This document shows, in pieces, positions 54,788 through 64,000 of a stretch of DNA of 64,000 nt. Below the pieces are notes generated by a model that worked only from the letters and a program-made list of their open reading frames with translations, searched no databases and was not told where the DNA came from. The first letter of the stretch is position 1. The number at the start of each line of letters is the position of its first letter. Source of the DNA: Anderseniella sp963698275 (lineage in GTDB: Bacteria; Pseudomonadota; Alphaproteobacteria; Rhizobiales; Aestuariivirgaceae); NCBI GenBank assembly GCA_963698275.1, contig CAVOQE010000001.1, forward strand, positions 1,488,001-1,552,000. The letters are read 5' to 3'. A program made the translations under genes and the position numbers.

Positions 54788-56167
54788 CTATCGAAGGGGC
54801 TCAATCACCAGATCATGGTTGCCGCCCAGACTGCGCGCCGGTGCAATGTCAGTTAACGGAACCGCCTCTTTCGGCGCTTCAACCCCGAACGTGTCCAGCA
54901 ACTGTCCGGTCAGGGCAACAACCTGATAAATCGCAAACCGCTTAATCGCCGAAGCACTGGAAAGATCGAAGCGCACCCTGAACCTCGTATTCTCAGCATC
55001 CAGTACGTCCAGGATGCTGCGTTTGGACAACTGATATTCGTCAAGATAGGTGCGAATGATCTTGGAGTTGCTGGCCTCCTGGCTTTTCAGCGCCGCGACG
55101 CGCGCGTGGCCGTTTGTGTACTTTGCCCATGCCGCCTCAATTTGCTGAATGACATCACGCTCGCGTTTTTCCAGATCGGCCACCCTCTGCACAACGCGCT
55201 CAGACAGTTCGCCAACACGGGCGGTACGGACTTTCCCGTCAAACAGGTTCCAGCTCAATACAACGCCGCCGCGCAGTTCCCTGCTGCGGCCCGGGTGTAC
55301 CGTCAATGTCCTGGCCATAAACGGCTTCTCCTTCGAGATAGACCTGCGGATAATAGGCTGACTTGGACTGGTTACGTTCGTGTTCAGCCTCGACAATATC
55401 CGACTTCAGTGCGAGCAGGATCGAGTTGCGGGCAAGTCCGGTGTTTATCGCATTGCGCAACGCCTTCCCTGGCATGGTGCGGTGTAGGAATTGACCGCAA
55501 TTTTCCAGGCGGATGCCGACGACCTGGGCATAGCGAGCCTCTGCCGCTGTCTGCAGCGCGGTGCGTATTTCAGCATGAACAGCGCGTGCGCCAGCAAGCC
55601 TTTCCTTGGTCTGGTCGAGGTCGGAAACCGGAGAGTTGCCTCCCTTGTACCGCACATTGACCAGAGACAGGATTTCCTTGTGCCGCCTGATATTGGCAGC
55701 AGCCAGATGCAGCAGCCTTCGGTGGCGCAACACATCTATGTAGGTTTCAACGGCATCCAGGCCAACGGCTTCGGAAGAGGCAAGAACCCGAAGTGCACGG
55801 AGTCAATGCGCGCTTCGGAGCGGTAAATCTGATTGGCCCGGTCCCAGCCGTCAAAGACGACCTGCCTCAGGCGCACTGATACTTCACGGCGTGCCCGAAG
55901 AATGTTGTTGTTGGCGATACCGATGCCGAGAGGACGAGGTCAACCTGTTGGGCCTGGAGGCTGGAATTCATGCTCAACTGTGGCAGCAGGCGGCCAGTAG
56001 CCTGATCGAGTTCATAGTTTCTGGCGCGCCGGTTGGCGCTGGCCGACTTGATGGCCGGATTGGTGGCAACCGCGCGGCGAACCGCATCGCCTAACGTTTG
56101 CGCCTGAACCGGCGAACTGTCGGCGACCAGGAACGCAATCGCGCACAGCACAGCCGCACGCAGCCAT
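54788..56167 (-). pseudogene. TolC-family outer-membrane protein, several frameshifts
   Basis: A signal peptide region (AAVLCAIAFLVADSSPVQAQ) is followed by TLGDAVRRAVATNPAIKSAS, RARREVSVRLRQVVFDGWDR, NIRRHKEILSLVNVRYKGGN, SKSAYYPQVYLEGEAVYGQD, VVLSWNLFDGKVRTARVGEL and ENTRFRVRFDLSSASAIKRF; this is a complete TolC/LapE-like outer-membrane efflux protein of about 460 residues. At least four frameshifts (about 56,155, 55,925, 55,810, 55,285) break it. The likely start is ATG 56167. It is the channel of the type I secretion system. Confidence 0.82.
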
Positions 56168-56528
56168 TACCGGCCAAATTTTGAATAGTGCATTGCCCCT
56201 CAGCACTCCGCCTTGGTAAAAAAACAAACCTCTGTCGCCGAGAAAGTTTCCTTCACTTGTGACCACATTGGCCTGCCTGTGATTGGTCCACAGCGAAACA
56301 CTGCAAAACCAGCCAGGAAAACCAAGTCCATTTGTGCCTTAAATCCACCCATAAAAGCCCGGACAATGCCATGATGCACACACTCCGGCTGATCAATCAA
56401 GTGAATTGGCCGCAACGTCAACTAATTTGCGTTAACTTTCAATGTCATGTACCGGATGCTGACATCCAAACTGTGTCAAAAACCACAGACTACGGCAATT
56501 TTTGCCAAGTTTTCGACCCGTTTCGGCC
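56168..56528. other. Spacer between the cyclase and the TolC-like gene
   Basis: About 360 bp, AT-richer than its surroundings, between the inferred end of the cyclase and the tolC-like start. It could hold a promoter for the secretion genes, but I see no clear -35/-10 pair. No gene seen. Confidence 0.45.
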
Positions 56529-58724
56529 TCACTTCACAAGGATGTCGTTGACGCCGTCCCAGTCTTTGCCGGGGGGCTCCGCCGAAAACGCCGCTGCACG
56601 GGCCGCATAAATCGTGTAAAACTCATCGAAGTCGAGCTCCCTGGCCCTGACCACACACCTTTTGGCGATTTTTGTCTACATTCGCCCAGCGTTGCCCGTA
56701 ATACGACTGCGAGCATGAGGCCATGGTCGCTGGCCAGCGTCTGGAAGCTCGTCCGTCGCTGCCATTTCGCCGTCTCCCAGCAAGGCGAAAATGTCTTCAG
56801 GTTCCTGCTTGCCCACTACCCGGACGCGGTCGATCTGCAGCACCGCCAGGCGGTTCTGTACGGCTTCGGCCGTTTGCCTGCCGATGATTATCTTGGTGCC
56901 GTAGGATTTTGTCTGTCCCTCCAGCCGCGCAGACAGGTTAACCGCGTCACCCAGGACGGTGTAATCAAAGCGGAAATCAGACCCCATGTTGCCGACAACG
57001 CACTCGCCGGTATTGATGCCGACACCGATTTCCAGGGCGACGTCTCCGGCTGCCACGCGTTCCTCGTTGAGCAGACCGAGGCGTCTGGTCATGTCCAGCG
57101 CCGCACAACATGCATTGTAGGCATGGTCGTCATCGGCCAGCGGCGCGTTCCAGAACGCCATGATGTTGTCGCCCATGTATTTGTCGATGGTGCCCTTGTG
57201 CGCCACTACGGCTTCCGACAATGGCGTGAGCAGCGAATTGATCAGCATGGTCAGGCCTTGCGGATTGGACTTGTACTTTTCCGATATTGTCGTGAAACCG
57301 CGCACGTCGGAAAACAGAATGCTCATATCCTTGGTTTCGCCACCCAGGATCAGCTTGTCCGGATCCTCGGTCAATTGCGCCACCATGTCCTGCGACAGGT
57401 ATTGTCCAAACGCTGTGCGAATGCGCCGCCGGTCTATTTCTTCCTGCAGGTACCCCAGAACAATCAGGACACCGGTAACTGCCAGCGATGCCATCAACGG
57501 GAACGCATAATCGAATATGAGGGCCTTCTGCGTGAAAGCCCACCACGACGCGCCCAACACCAGCGCGGCCACGAGGCCGCCTGCAAACATCGTGATCATG
57601 GCCCCAAACCGCGGCAGCAAGCCGATCAGCCCCAGCCCGATCAACAGGGCCAGGCTGATTTCCATGCCGTTGGCCCAGGCGGGACGCTGCAACAGGGTCT
57701 TGCTCAAAATGGCATTGATGAGTTGGGCATGGGCTTCCACGCCAGGCATTGCGGCTTCCACCGGTGTTGCCTTCAAATCAAACAGTCCGGTCGCCGACGC
57801 GCCCAGCAGCACTATGCGCCCTTTGAAGACATCCACGTTGGCCCGGTCAGCCAGCAGATCTGCGGCAGACACGAAAATCTGTTGATTGTGCGGGTGAAAA
57901 TGCAGCCAGGCCTTGGCATTCCTGTCGGTCGGCATGGCAACGCCGGCCAGCACCAGGGAGTTGACACCGGCATCGCCTGACCGGATCAGAATGGTTGACT
58001 GACCTGTCGCAACCCTCAGCAACTCCAGGCTCAAAGACGGCAGCATCTTGCCCTGGGCCATCATGACCAGCGGCATCTTGCGGACCACACCGTCACTTTC
58101 GTGACGAAGCGAAACCATGCCCCTGCCCTGGGCATTTGCTTCCAGCTCAGGCACGTTCCTGACCATGCCGGGATAGGTATCGAGAAATGCTTTCGGATCA
58201 GGTCCGAGCATCGCTATGGGCGATTGTTTTAGCTCGCTGGCGTGCCACTGCTTCAGCTCCTTGTGATAACCGGACTGGCCCAGCACGACGCGGGTTCGGG
58301 TCATGGCCTCAGCGAACACCTCGTCATTGGACTTCATGGTCCGCAAGCGGTCAGCGGTTTCCTTGTCATAGGCTTCGACAATACTGGCCACGTTGGCAGG
58401 CGACGTGCGGTCATGTTCGGGAAACAACACATCCAGTCCTACGGCGATGGCACCGGCCTGGCCGACCTTGTCGATAATCTTCGCAAGCATGGAGCGCGGC
58501 CACGGCCACTGCCCCAGTTCATTGAGGCTTTTCTCATCGATGTCGACGATGATGACCTGCTGCGGCGTCGGCTTCGGCGCCAGAGCAATCTGATACAGAT
58601 CGAATGTTTTAAGCCGCAGTGTCTCCAGCGGGGCGGGGTCGATGACCCGCAATGCGACCATCAGCAACAGCAACACCAAAGCCAGCAATCGACTGACATT
58701 TGTCCTGTTCAGTGTCTTTAACAC
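56529..58724 (-). CDS. CHASE2-domain class III adenylate/guanylate cyclase
   Basis: The open frame runs 58724-56676 (682 codons). An N-terminal membrane helix leads to a periplasmic CHASE2 domain (QQVIIVDIDEKSLNELGQWP, SMLAKIIDKVGQAGAIAVGL, FKGRIVLLGASATGLFDLKA), three membrane helices (about 350-420), and a class III cyclase with both metal Asp residues (MSILFSDVRGFTTISEKY, DKYMGDNIMAFWNAP) and FDYTVLGDAVNLSARLEGQT. After about codon 660 the frame breaks; in other frames YYGQRWANVDKNRQ and RELDFDEFYTIYAARAAAFS continue to a natural stop at 56529, so the real C-terminus is longer. It makes cAMP (or cGMP) in response to an unknown periplasmic signal. Confidence 0.9.
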
Positions 58725-58886
58725 AGCCGCCTCCCAGCCAGACTTAGCCCCAGCGATCCAGGCACGCGATACTGGTCTAGTTGGTGAGCGTTGTGAATAC
58801 CCTTGGGTAATGCGTCTGGAACTTATGGAGGTGAACCATCATGCCGGTTGGCAATGACATCTCAGCGCTAGACATCACTGAACAAC

Positions 58887-58972
58887 TGGTGCGGTCGAGA
58901 AACTCGAACTTCCACGGGTGTTACCCCACAGCGACCTCAACGCTGCGCGTCTACCAATTCCGCCACGACCGC
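58887..58972 (-). tRNA. tRNA-Leu (anticodon GAG)
   Basis: On the minus strand: acceptor GCGGTCG/CGACCGC, A73 and an encoded CCA end; D arm with GGTAGACGCGC; anticodon loop TTGAGGT giving anticodon GAG; a long variable arm (GTGGGGTAACACC region) typical of class II tRNAs; and T arm GTTCGAGTTT. Length 86 nt including CCA. Confidence 0.96.
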
Positions 58973-59087
58973 AAATCGTCAAAGACAGGTAGGATGGATG
59001 CAGCGTGTAACAGTGCTCAGAGGCCAAATCAAGCCCTCAAAACATGGGACATTGGAACCGGGCGCCGATTGTCGTAAACAGTCGTCC

Positions 59088-59746
59088 ATGAGTATCAGTC
59101 GTGACAGCCTTGCCATCCACAGCGCCGAGCATGCCAATGCATCCCCGGTTGAGTGGCGAGTGGAAAGCGGCCTTGTGGATTATCCCGCCGCGGTCGCCTT
59201 CATGGAAGCGCGCGTGGCCGCCATTGCAGCAGGCCAGGCGCCGGAACTGGTCTGGCTGGTCGAGCACCCTGCCCTGTATACCGCCGGCACGTCGGCGGAT
59301 GCCTCAGACCTGGTGGATGCAACCCGGTTTCCGGTTCACAGACCGGCCGTGGCGGACAGTACACCTATCACGGCCCCGGCCAGCGCGTGGCCTACGTGAT
59401 GCTGGACCTGACCAGGCGCGGTCAGGATGTGCGCCGCTTCGTGGCGCAGCTTGAAGACTGGCTGATCGCGACGCTGGATGCGTTCAACGTCAAAGGCGAA
59501 CGGCGCGAGGACCGTGTCGGCGTTTGGGTGCGCAGGCCTGAAAAAGGCGCAGACGTCGAAGACAAGATCGCCGCCATCGGCATCCGGGTGCGCAAATGGG
59601 TCACCTATCATGGCATCAGCCTGAACGTGGAACCGGACCTTGAACATTTTTCAGGCATCGTGCCGTGCGGCGTCACCCAGCATGGCGTGACCAGCCTGGT
59701 GGACCTTGGCCTGCCGGTGACATGCACGATGCAGACATTGCGCTGA
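59088..59746 (+). pseudogene. lipB: Octanoyltransferase LipB, one frameshift
   Basis: The first frame reads MSISRDSLAIHSAEH...VEWRVESGLVDYPAAVAFME and LVWLVEHPALYTAGTSADAS, the second GGQYTYHGPGQRVAYVMLDL, GVWVRRPEKGADVEDKIAAI (Lys) and HFSGIVPCGVTQHGVTSL (catalytic Cys). Adding one A near 59,342 (CACAGAACCGGC) rejoins the frames. All catalytic residues are intact. LipB moves octanoyl groups from ACP to lipoyl domains. Confidence 0.9.
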
Positions 59747-59773
59747 AGGCGCAGTTTGAGACCGTGTTCGGGC

Positions 59774-61780
59774 CTATTCAAACTCCATGATCACCGCATC
59801 GACGGCCAGGTTTGCACCTGCCTCGGCATGGATGACCTGAACCGTGGCGTCGCGTTCGGCGCGCAGGATGTTTTCCATTTTCATGGCTTCGACAACGGCC
59901 AGCTTTTCGCCAGCCTTGACCTCCTGACCCTGTTTCACGTCTATCGACACCACCAGACCGGGCATCGGGCACAGCAGCTTCTTCGACGTATCAGGCGGCA
60001 GTTTGACCGGCATCAGCTTCACAAGCTCTGCCTCGCGGGCGGTATAGACATTGCGTCCACCTCAGAGCCTGCATGAGACAGCCGGAAGCCGTTCATCTGT
60101 GTGCGCACCTGGACCGACACCGCGCCGCCATTGATCCGGCCGTGCCACACAGGCTCGCCGGGCGACCAGTGGCTTTCAACCGCCGCTTCCGCGCCCTGCC
60201 ACACTCAGCCGGAACAGCTTGCCTTCACAGCCGATGATTTCGGCATCCACCCAGTCATCACCCAGCTTGACGCTGCGCATGGCGGAAAACTGCACGGGCC
60301 GGCCGCCCATCTGGCCGGAGATTTCGCGCTTGCGCTGGTTCAGCACGTGGTCGCACACCACCGCCACGGTGGCCATATTGAACATCACCGTGTCGGTCAG
60401 CTCCGCGCCCTGGAAACCGTCGGGAAACTCATCGGCGATGAAGCTGGTCGACAGATCGCCGGACTGCCAGCGCGGATGCGCCATGATGGCGGACACAAAC
60501 GGAATGTTGTGCTGGATGCCGTCGACGTAAAACGCATCCAGCGCGCGCGACATGGCGGAAATGGCCGTTGCGCGGTCGCCGGCGTGGGTGCACAGCTTGG
60601 CAATCATCGGATCGTAGAAGATCGAGATCTCGCCGCCTTCGTACGACGCCCGTGTCGTTGCGCACGGTGATGCCGGTGTCCTCGTCCCGGCTTTCCGCCG
60701 GCGGGCGGTACCTGGTCAGCCGCCCGGTTGACGGCAGGAAGCTCGGTATGGGTCTTCGGCATAGACGCGGCTTTCGATGGCCCAGCCGTTCAGCTTCACG
60801 TCTTTTGTTCGATGGCGAGCTTCTCACCATAGGCGGACCGGATCATCTGTTCCACCAGGTCAATGCCGGTGATCAGTTCGGTCACCGGGTGTTCCACCTG
60901 AAGACGTGTGTTCATCTCCAGGAAGTAGAACGACTTGTCCTGCCCGGCGACAAATTCGACTGTGCCGGCAGTGTCGTAATCGACCGCCTTGGCCAGCGCG
61001 ATTGCCTGTGCGCCCATTTCTGCGCGGGTTTTTTCGTCCAGCAAGGGCGACGGTGCTTCCTCGATCACCTTCTGGTTGCGCCGCTGGATCGAACATTCGC
61101 GCTCGCCGAGGTGAATGACGTTGCCGTGCTTGTCACCCATCACCTGTATTTCGATGTGGCGCGGATTGACAATGAATTTCTCGATGAAGACACGGTCATC
61201 TCCAAAAGAGGATTTGGCTTCCGACTTGGCCGAGTTGAAACCTTCTTCCACTTCATCCGCCGAATGGGCAATGCGCATGCCCTTGCCGCCGCCGCCGGCA
61301 GACGCCTTGATCATGACCGGATAGCCGATATCGTCGGCGATCTTGACGGCTTCTTTCGGGTCGTGGATTTCGCCCAGATAGCCCGGCACCGTGTTGACAT
61401 TGGCGGCGTTGGCGAACTTCTTGGATTCGATCTTGTCGCCCATGGCTTCGATGGCCTTGGGATTAGGGCCGATGAAGACCAGTCCTGCGTCTTTCAGGGC
61501 ATGCGCAAACTTTGCGTTTTCCGACAGAAAACCATATCCGGGGTGAACAGCCTCGGCGCCGGTTTTCTTGCAGGCATCGATGATCTTGTCGATGACCAGA
61601 TAGCTTTCAGAAGCCGCCGGCGGGCCGATATGCACCGCCTCGTCGGCCATGTCCACATGCATGGCACGCGCATCGGCATCTGAATAGACCGCCACCGTCG
61701 CGATACCCATGCGACTTTGCGGTTTTCATTACCCGGCAGGCGATTTCGCCCCGGTTTGCTATCAGTATCTTTTTGAACAT
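59774..61780 (-). pseudogene. Biotin-dependent acyl-CoA carboxylase alpha subunit (PccA-like), several frameshifts
   Basis: The inferred product has about 668 residues. It has MFKKILIANRGEIACRVMKT, then VYSDADARAMHVDMADEAVH, VHPGYGFLSENAKFAHALKD, the ATP-grasp loop MIKASAGGGGKGMRIAHSAD, biotin carboxylase QRRNQKVIEEAPSP and FLEMNTRLQVEHPVTELITG, a middle BT domain, and the biotin attachment site LAVVEAMKMENILRAERDAT. Breaks at about 61,710, 60,790, 60,650, 60,200 and 60,050. The catalytic residues remain, so error or very recent decay is likely. The size and BT domain fit propionyl-CoA carboxylase or a related geranyl/methylcrotonyl enzyme. Confidence 0.85.
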
Positions 61781-61925
61781 CTGTACCCCAGCGCAAATTC
61801 TCGCGCACAACAATGCCGTTACTGCAGTTTGTTCTAGCGTTGAAAGCGCGCCGGGTAAACCAAGGAAAAGGTTGCATGCAAAGCGCCAGACAGATGCTGA
61901 TTTGGCGTCCCCGGTTTACCGACGC

Positions 61926-63077
61926 TTACAGGATCATGTCTTGCAGCACTTTCGGATGCTCGGTGATTTGCTCGTAACCGTCCTTAGTGACAATGAAACT
62001 GTCACCAACCTGAGCGCGAAATGATTTCGCGACGCTGACCGACCCGTCCACTGCCAGCACCATGCCGGGCTGCAAAACCGTCTTGTCGCCGAACACAAGT
62101 TCCGGTTTTTCCAGAAAACTGTACCCGGTGGCGCGTCCGCAGCGGAACGGGTAGTCGTGACCAGCCGCCTGGATCACTTCGGCATAGGCGGCATGAACGG
62201 TTTCAGCCGTCACACCGGGGCGCAGGGCTGCGAGGGCCGCTGCCTGACTGGCAACAGCCACTTCATAGACTTCCGCCTGTTTCTTGTCTGTAACCTCGCC
62301 AATCCAGAAGGTGCGATCAAATCCGAGCTTGAACCGGTGAAAATTGGTCATGCCGCAAAAACACAGGAACACCGGATCGCCATGCTGCATGATCCGGGTG
62401 GAGGCGCGATGGTGCGGTTTGGTGATGTTACGGCCTGACGCCATGATCTGCAGGAAATGCGTGTTGGGTGACATGCACGTGTCATCATAGTGCGCAGACA
62501 ATAGTTCGGCTGCCTTGCGGGTGCCTGCTGCAGATGTCGCCAGCGCGACCTCGAACTCCGGCACCTTGTTGCCCATGGCACCACGCCCGGCGTCCATCAT
62601 TGCCATGGCTACCTGACCTGCATGGCGCGCCAATTGCAGCTCTTCCGGTGATTTGATCATGCGCATGTCGGCAATCACCGGCATCACATCAACGAACCGG
62701 TCGGGTTCTACTATGCTGTCCAGGTAATTGCGTACGACCGCTGGCATCAGGTTCGGCTCGATGCCTATGCGGCCCTCACCTGCCAGTGCGGCAGGTAACT
62801 GTTCGCGCCATTCATTGCCAAGGCCATCATTCCATTCGGTGATCCGATCAACCCTTGCGGCTGCCTCAGCCATGTCCTTTTCCATGCTGGGCGTGATCAG
62901 CAGGCTTTGGCCATCGCGCGGTACGACAAGAATGGTCGGGCGACCAAAATCCATGTGCAGATAGTCATAATAACCGGTGAAATAATAGACGCTGTCGTCG
63001 TCGGTGATCACGGCGCAGTCAATACCTGCACTGGCCAGCCGGTCTCGCAATTGCTGCATGCGTCGTTCGAACATCAT
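61926..63077 (-). CDS. M24-family creatinase-like protein without metal ligands
   Basis: A 383-residue pita-bread-fold protein. The creatinase N-domain is recognisable (LASAGIDCAVITDDDSVYYF TGYYDYLH region). In the M24 domain the five usual metal ligands seem replaced: the first Asp site reads L-C-F-C-G, the second L-G-F-D-R-T, the His site C-G-R-A-T-G-Y, the Glu site V-D-G-S-V, the last V-G-D-S. This fits metal-independent, creatinase-like members (such as creatinase and ectoine hydrolase) rather than Xaa-Pro aminopeptidase. It overlaps the M20 gene by 4 bp. Confidence 0.82.
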   Translation of the reverse strand: MMFERRMQQLRDRLASAGIDCAVITDDDSVYYFTGYYDYLHMDFGRPTILVVPRDGQSLLITPSMEKDMAEAAARVDRITEWNDGLGNEWREQLPAALAGEGRIGIEPNLMPAVVRNYLDSIVEPDRFVDVMPVIADMRMIKSPEELQLARHAGQVAMAMMDAGRGAMGNKVPEFEVALATSAAGTRKAAELLSAHYDDTCMSPNTHFLQIMASGRNITKPHHRASTRIMQHGDPVFLCFCGMTNFHRFKLGFDRTFWIGEVTDKKQAEVYEVAVASQAAALAALRPGVTAETVHAAYAEVIQAAGHDYPFRCGRATGYSFLEKPELVFGDKTVLQPGMVLAVDGSVSVAKSFRAQVGDSFIVTKDGYEQITEHPKVLQDMIL

Positions 63078-64000
63078 ACACTCTCACTCAATTGCTGTTC
63101 CACCAGCGTGACCCAGTAGGATGATCCCGGCACCAGTACATCATCGTTGAAGTCATAGTCTGAAGAATGCAGGGCCTTTGCATGCACACCTTGTGTGCCA
63201 TTGCCCATCAGCATGAAACAGCCGGGACGGGCGGCGGCGAGGTGCGCGAAGTCCTCAGAAAACAATTTTGGCGGACAATCGTCGTCTACGGCATCGTCCC
63301 CAACCAGTGCCTGTGCCGCGTGAACGGCAGACCGGGTGGCGCTGGCGGCGTTGATGGTGGCGGGAAATATCGTGTCATATGACACCGTTGCGATCACACC
63401 ATGGGCTGAGCAGATGCCGTCAACAATCCGGCGCATGTGCATCTCTGTTGCCTGATTTATTTCAGGTGACAATGCCCTGGCATCGCCGCGCAATATGGCT
63501 TTGCCGGGCAAGACGTTGCGCCGTCCGTCGCTATCGAATTCGGTGACCGATACCACGCCGTTCAGGCTCGGATTGAGTTTGCGCGACACAATGGTCTGCA
63601 GTGCGCCGACGATTTCAGACCCGACCATGATGGCGTCGACGCCCATGTGTGGTAGGGCGGCATGCCCGCCTTGAGCAGAGATTTCGATTTCGAACAGACT
63701 TTCACTGGCGGTTATGGCGTTCGCCCTGGACGCAAATGTTCCTGTCGCCATGCCCGGAATATTATGCATGCCATGCACTTCGTCCACGCCGAACCTGTCG
63801 AACAGGCCGTCATCCAGCATGGCGGCAGCCCCGAGGCCGTACTCCTCATTGGGCTGAAAGATGAAGACGACACGGCCGTTGAAGTTGCCATTTTCCGACA
63901 GGTGTTTGGCAGCCCCCAGCAACATGGATGTATGCCCGTCATGGCCACAGGCGTGCATCACACCGTTATTGGTCGATTTGTAGGCGACATCGCCGGTCTC
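63074..64000 (-). CDS. M20-family amidohydrolase (N-acyl amino acid / hippurate hydrolase type), partial
   Basis: The frame is open at the window end; 308 residues are seen and the N-terminus is missing. It has MHACGHDGHTSMLLGAAKHL (metal His and Asp), FIFQPNEEYGLGAAAMLDDG (Glu-Glu), VHGMHNIPGMATGTFASR, SAQGGHAALPHMGVDAIMVG (dimerisation domain) and FSEDFAHLAAARPGCFMLMG. This is the typical M20D peptidase/amidohydrolase set. The pair with a creatinase-like protein suggests a catabolic route for an N-acyl or amidine compound. Confidence 0.92.
   Translation of the reverse strand, partial: ETGDVAYKSTNNGVMHACGHDGHTSMLLGAAKHLSENGNFNGRVVFIFQPNEEYGLGAAAMLDDGLFDRFGVDEVHGMHNIPGMATGTFASRANAITASESLFEIEISAQGGHAALPHMGVDAIMVGSEIVGALQTIVSRKLNPSLNGVVSVTEFDSDGRRNVLPGKAILRGDARALSPEINQATEMHMRRIVDGICSAHGVIATVSYDTIFPATINAASATRSAVHAAQALVGDDAVDDDCPPKLFSEDFAHLAAARPGCFMLMGNGTQGVHAKALHSSDYDFNDDVLVPGSSYWVTLVEQQLSESV

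Noticed and set aside
51191..56167. Treating each open frame in this stretch as a separate small gene
   Set aside because: The pieces join into three standard-length type I secretion proteins once single-base indels are allowed.
56502..57980. A 492-codon plus-strand frame
   Set aside because: Antisense to the CHASE2 cyclase, which has clear domains on the minus strand.
60568..61683. A 371-codon plus-strand frame
   Set aside because: Antisense to the biotin carboxylase domain, which is clear on the minus strand despite frameshifts.

Overview
The window looks like a chromosomal segment of an alphaproteobacterium, most likely order Hyphomicrobiales (Rhizobiales-like). The basis is gene content: a divK-pleD pair beside a DUF3572 gene, an EipB/DUF1849 envelope protein, the run rnr - DUF983 - Nudix - rpmG, a phasin with a PhaR-like operator, PutA without a DNA-binding domain beside an Lrp-type regulator, and a DinB with an N-terminal Cys4 motif. 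Genus cannot be fixed from the sequence alone.

Layout. 0-11 kb is a dense housekeeping block: an MBL hydrolase (partial) divergent from ruvX, then an AEC transporter, pyrB and a non-catalytic dihydroorotase-like pyrC', plsY, dprA, topA, rnr and DUF983. At 11.6-11.9 kb a 271-bp MITE-like element with perfect 25-bp terminal inverted repeats sits 5 bp from the start of a Nudix gene; rpmG follows. 13.5-15.3 kb holds divK-pleD on the minus strand. 15.5-20.6 kb is a plus-strand run (DUF3572, HAD-like, ROK kinase, PcaB-like lyase, dinB, isochorismatase). 20.6-26.7 kb has eipB, a 2-hydroxyacid dehydrogenase, RidA, a frameshifted GDPD, a DUF482/COG3146 protein, a HIT protein and azlCD. 26.8-30.3 kb carries clpS-clpA and a phasin. 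30.7-45.6 kb is mixed metabolism and envelope (DacF-SPOR, DnaJ, VWA, cupin, serine hydrolase, putA/putR, panC, DUF1489, rhodanese, RraB-like, aldo-keto reductase, ICMT, mgtE).

45.7-58.7 kb is the most interesting region: a minus-strand cluster of a CHASE2-class III cyclase, a TolC-like outer-membrane protein, a type I secretion ABC transporter with a C39-like domain, an HlyD adaptor, and a roughly 1,780-residue secreted protein with an N-terminal FecR domain, about eight VCBS-type repeats and a type I secretion C-terminus. The combination suggests that second-messenger synthesis and adhesin export are linked. After it come tRNA-Leu(GAG), lipB, a biotin-dependent acyl-CoA carboxylase alpha subunit, and an M20/M24 hydrolase pair cut by the window end.

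Many genes in 51-62 kb carry several single-base frameshifts with otherwise intact protein sequence. This pattern fits indel sequencing or assembly error better than long-standing decay, so those genes are listed over their full inferred extent. Two 97-bp copies of a structured dispersed repeat (about 13.0 and 42.7 kb) and the MITE are the clearest non-coding elements.
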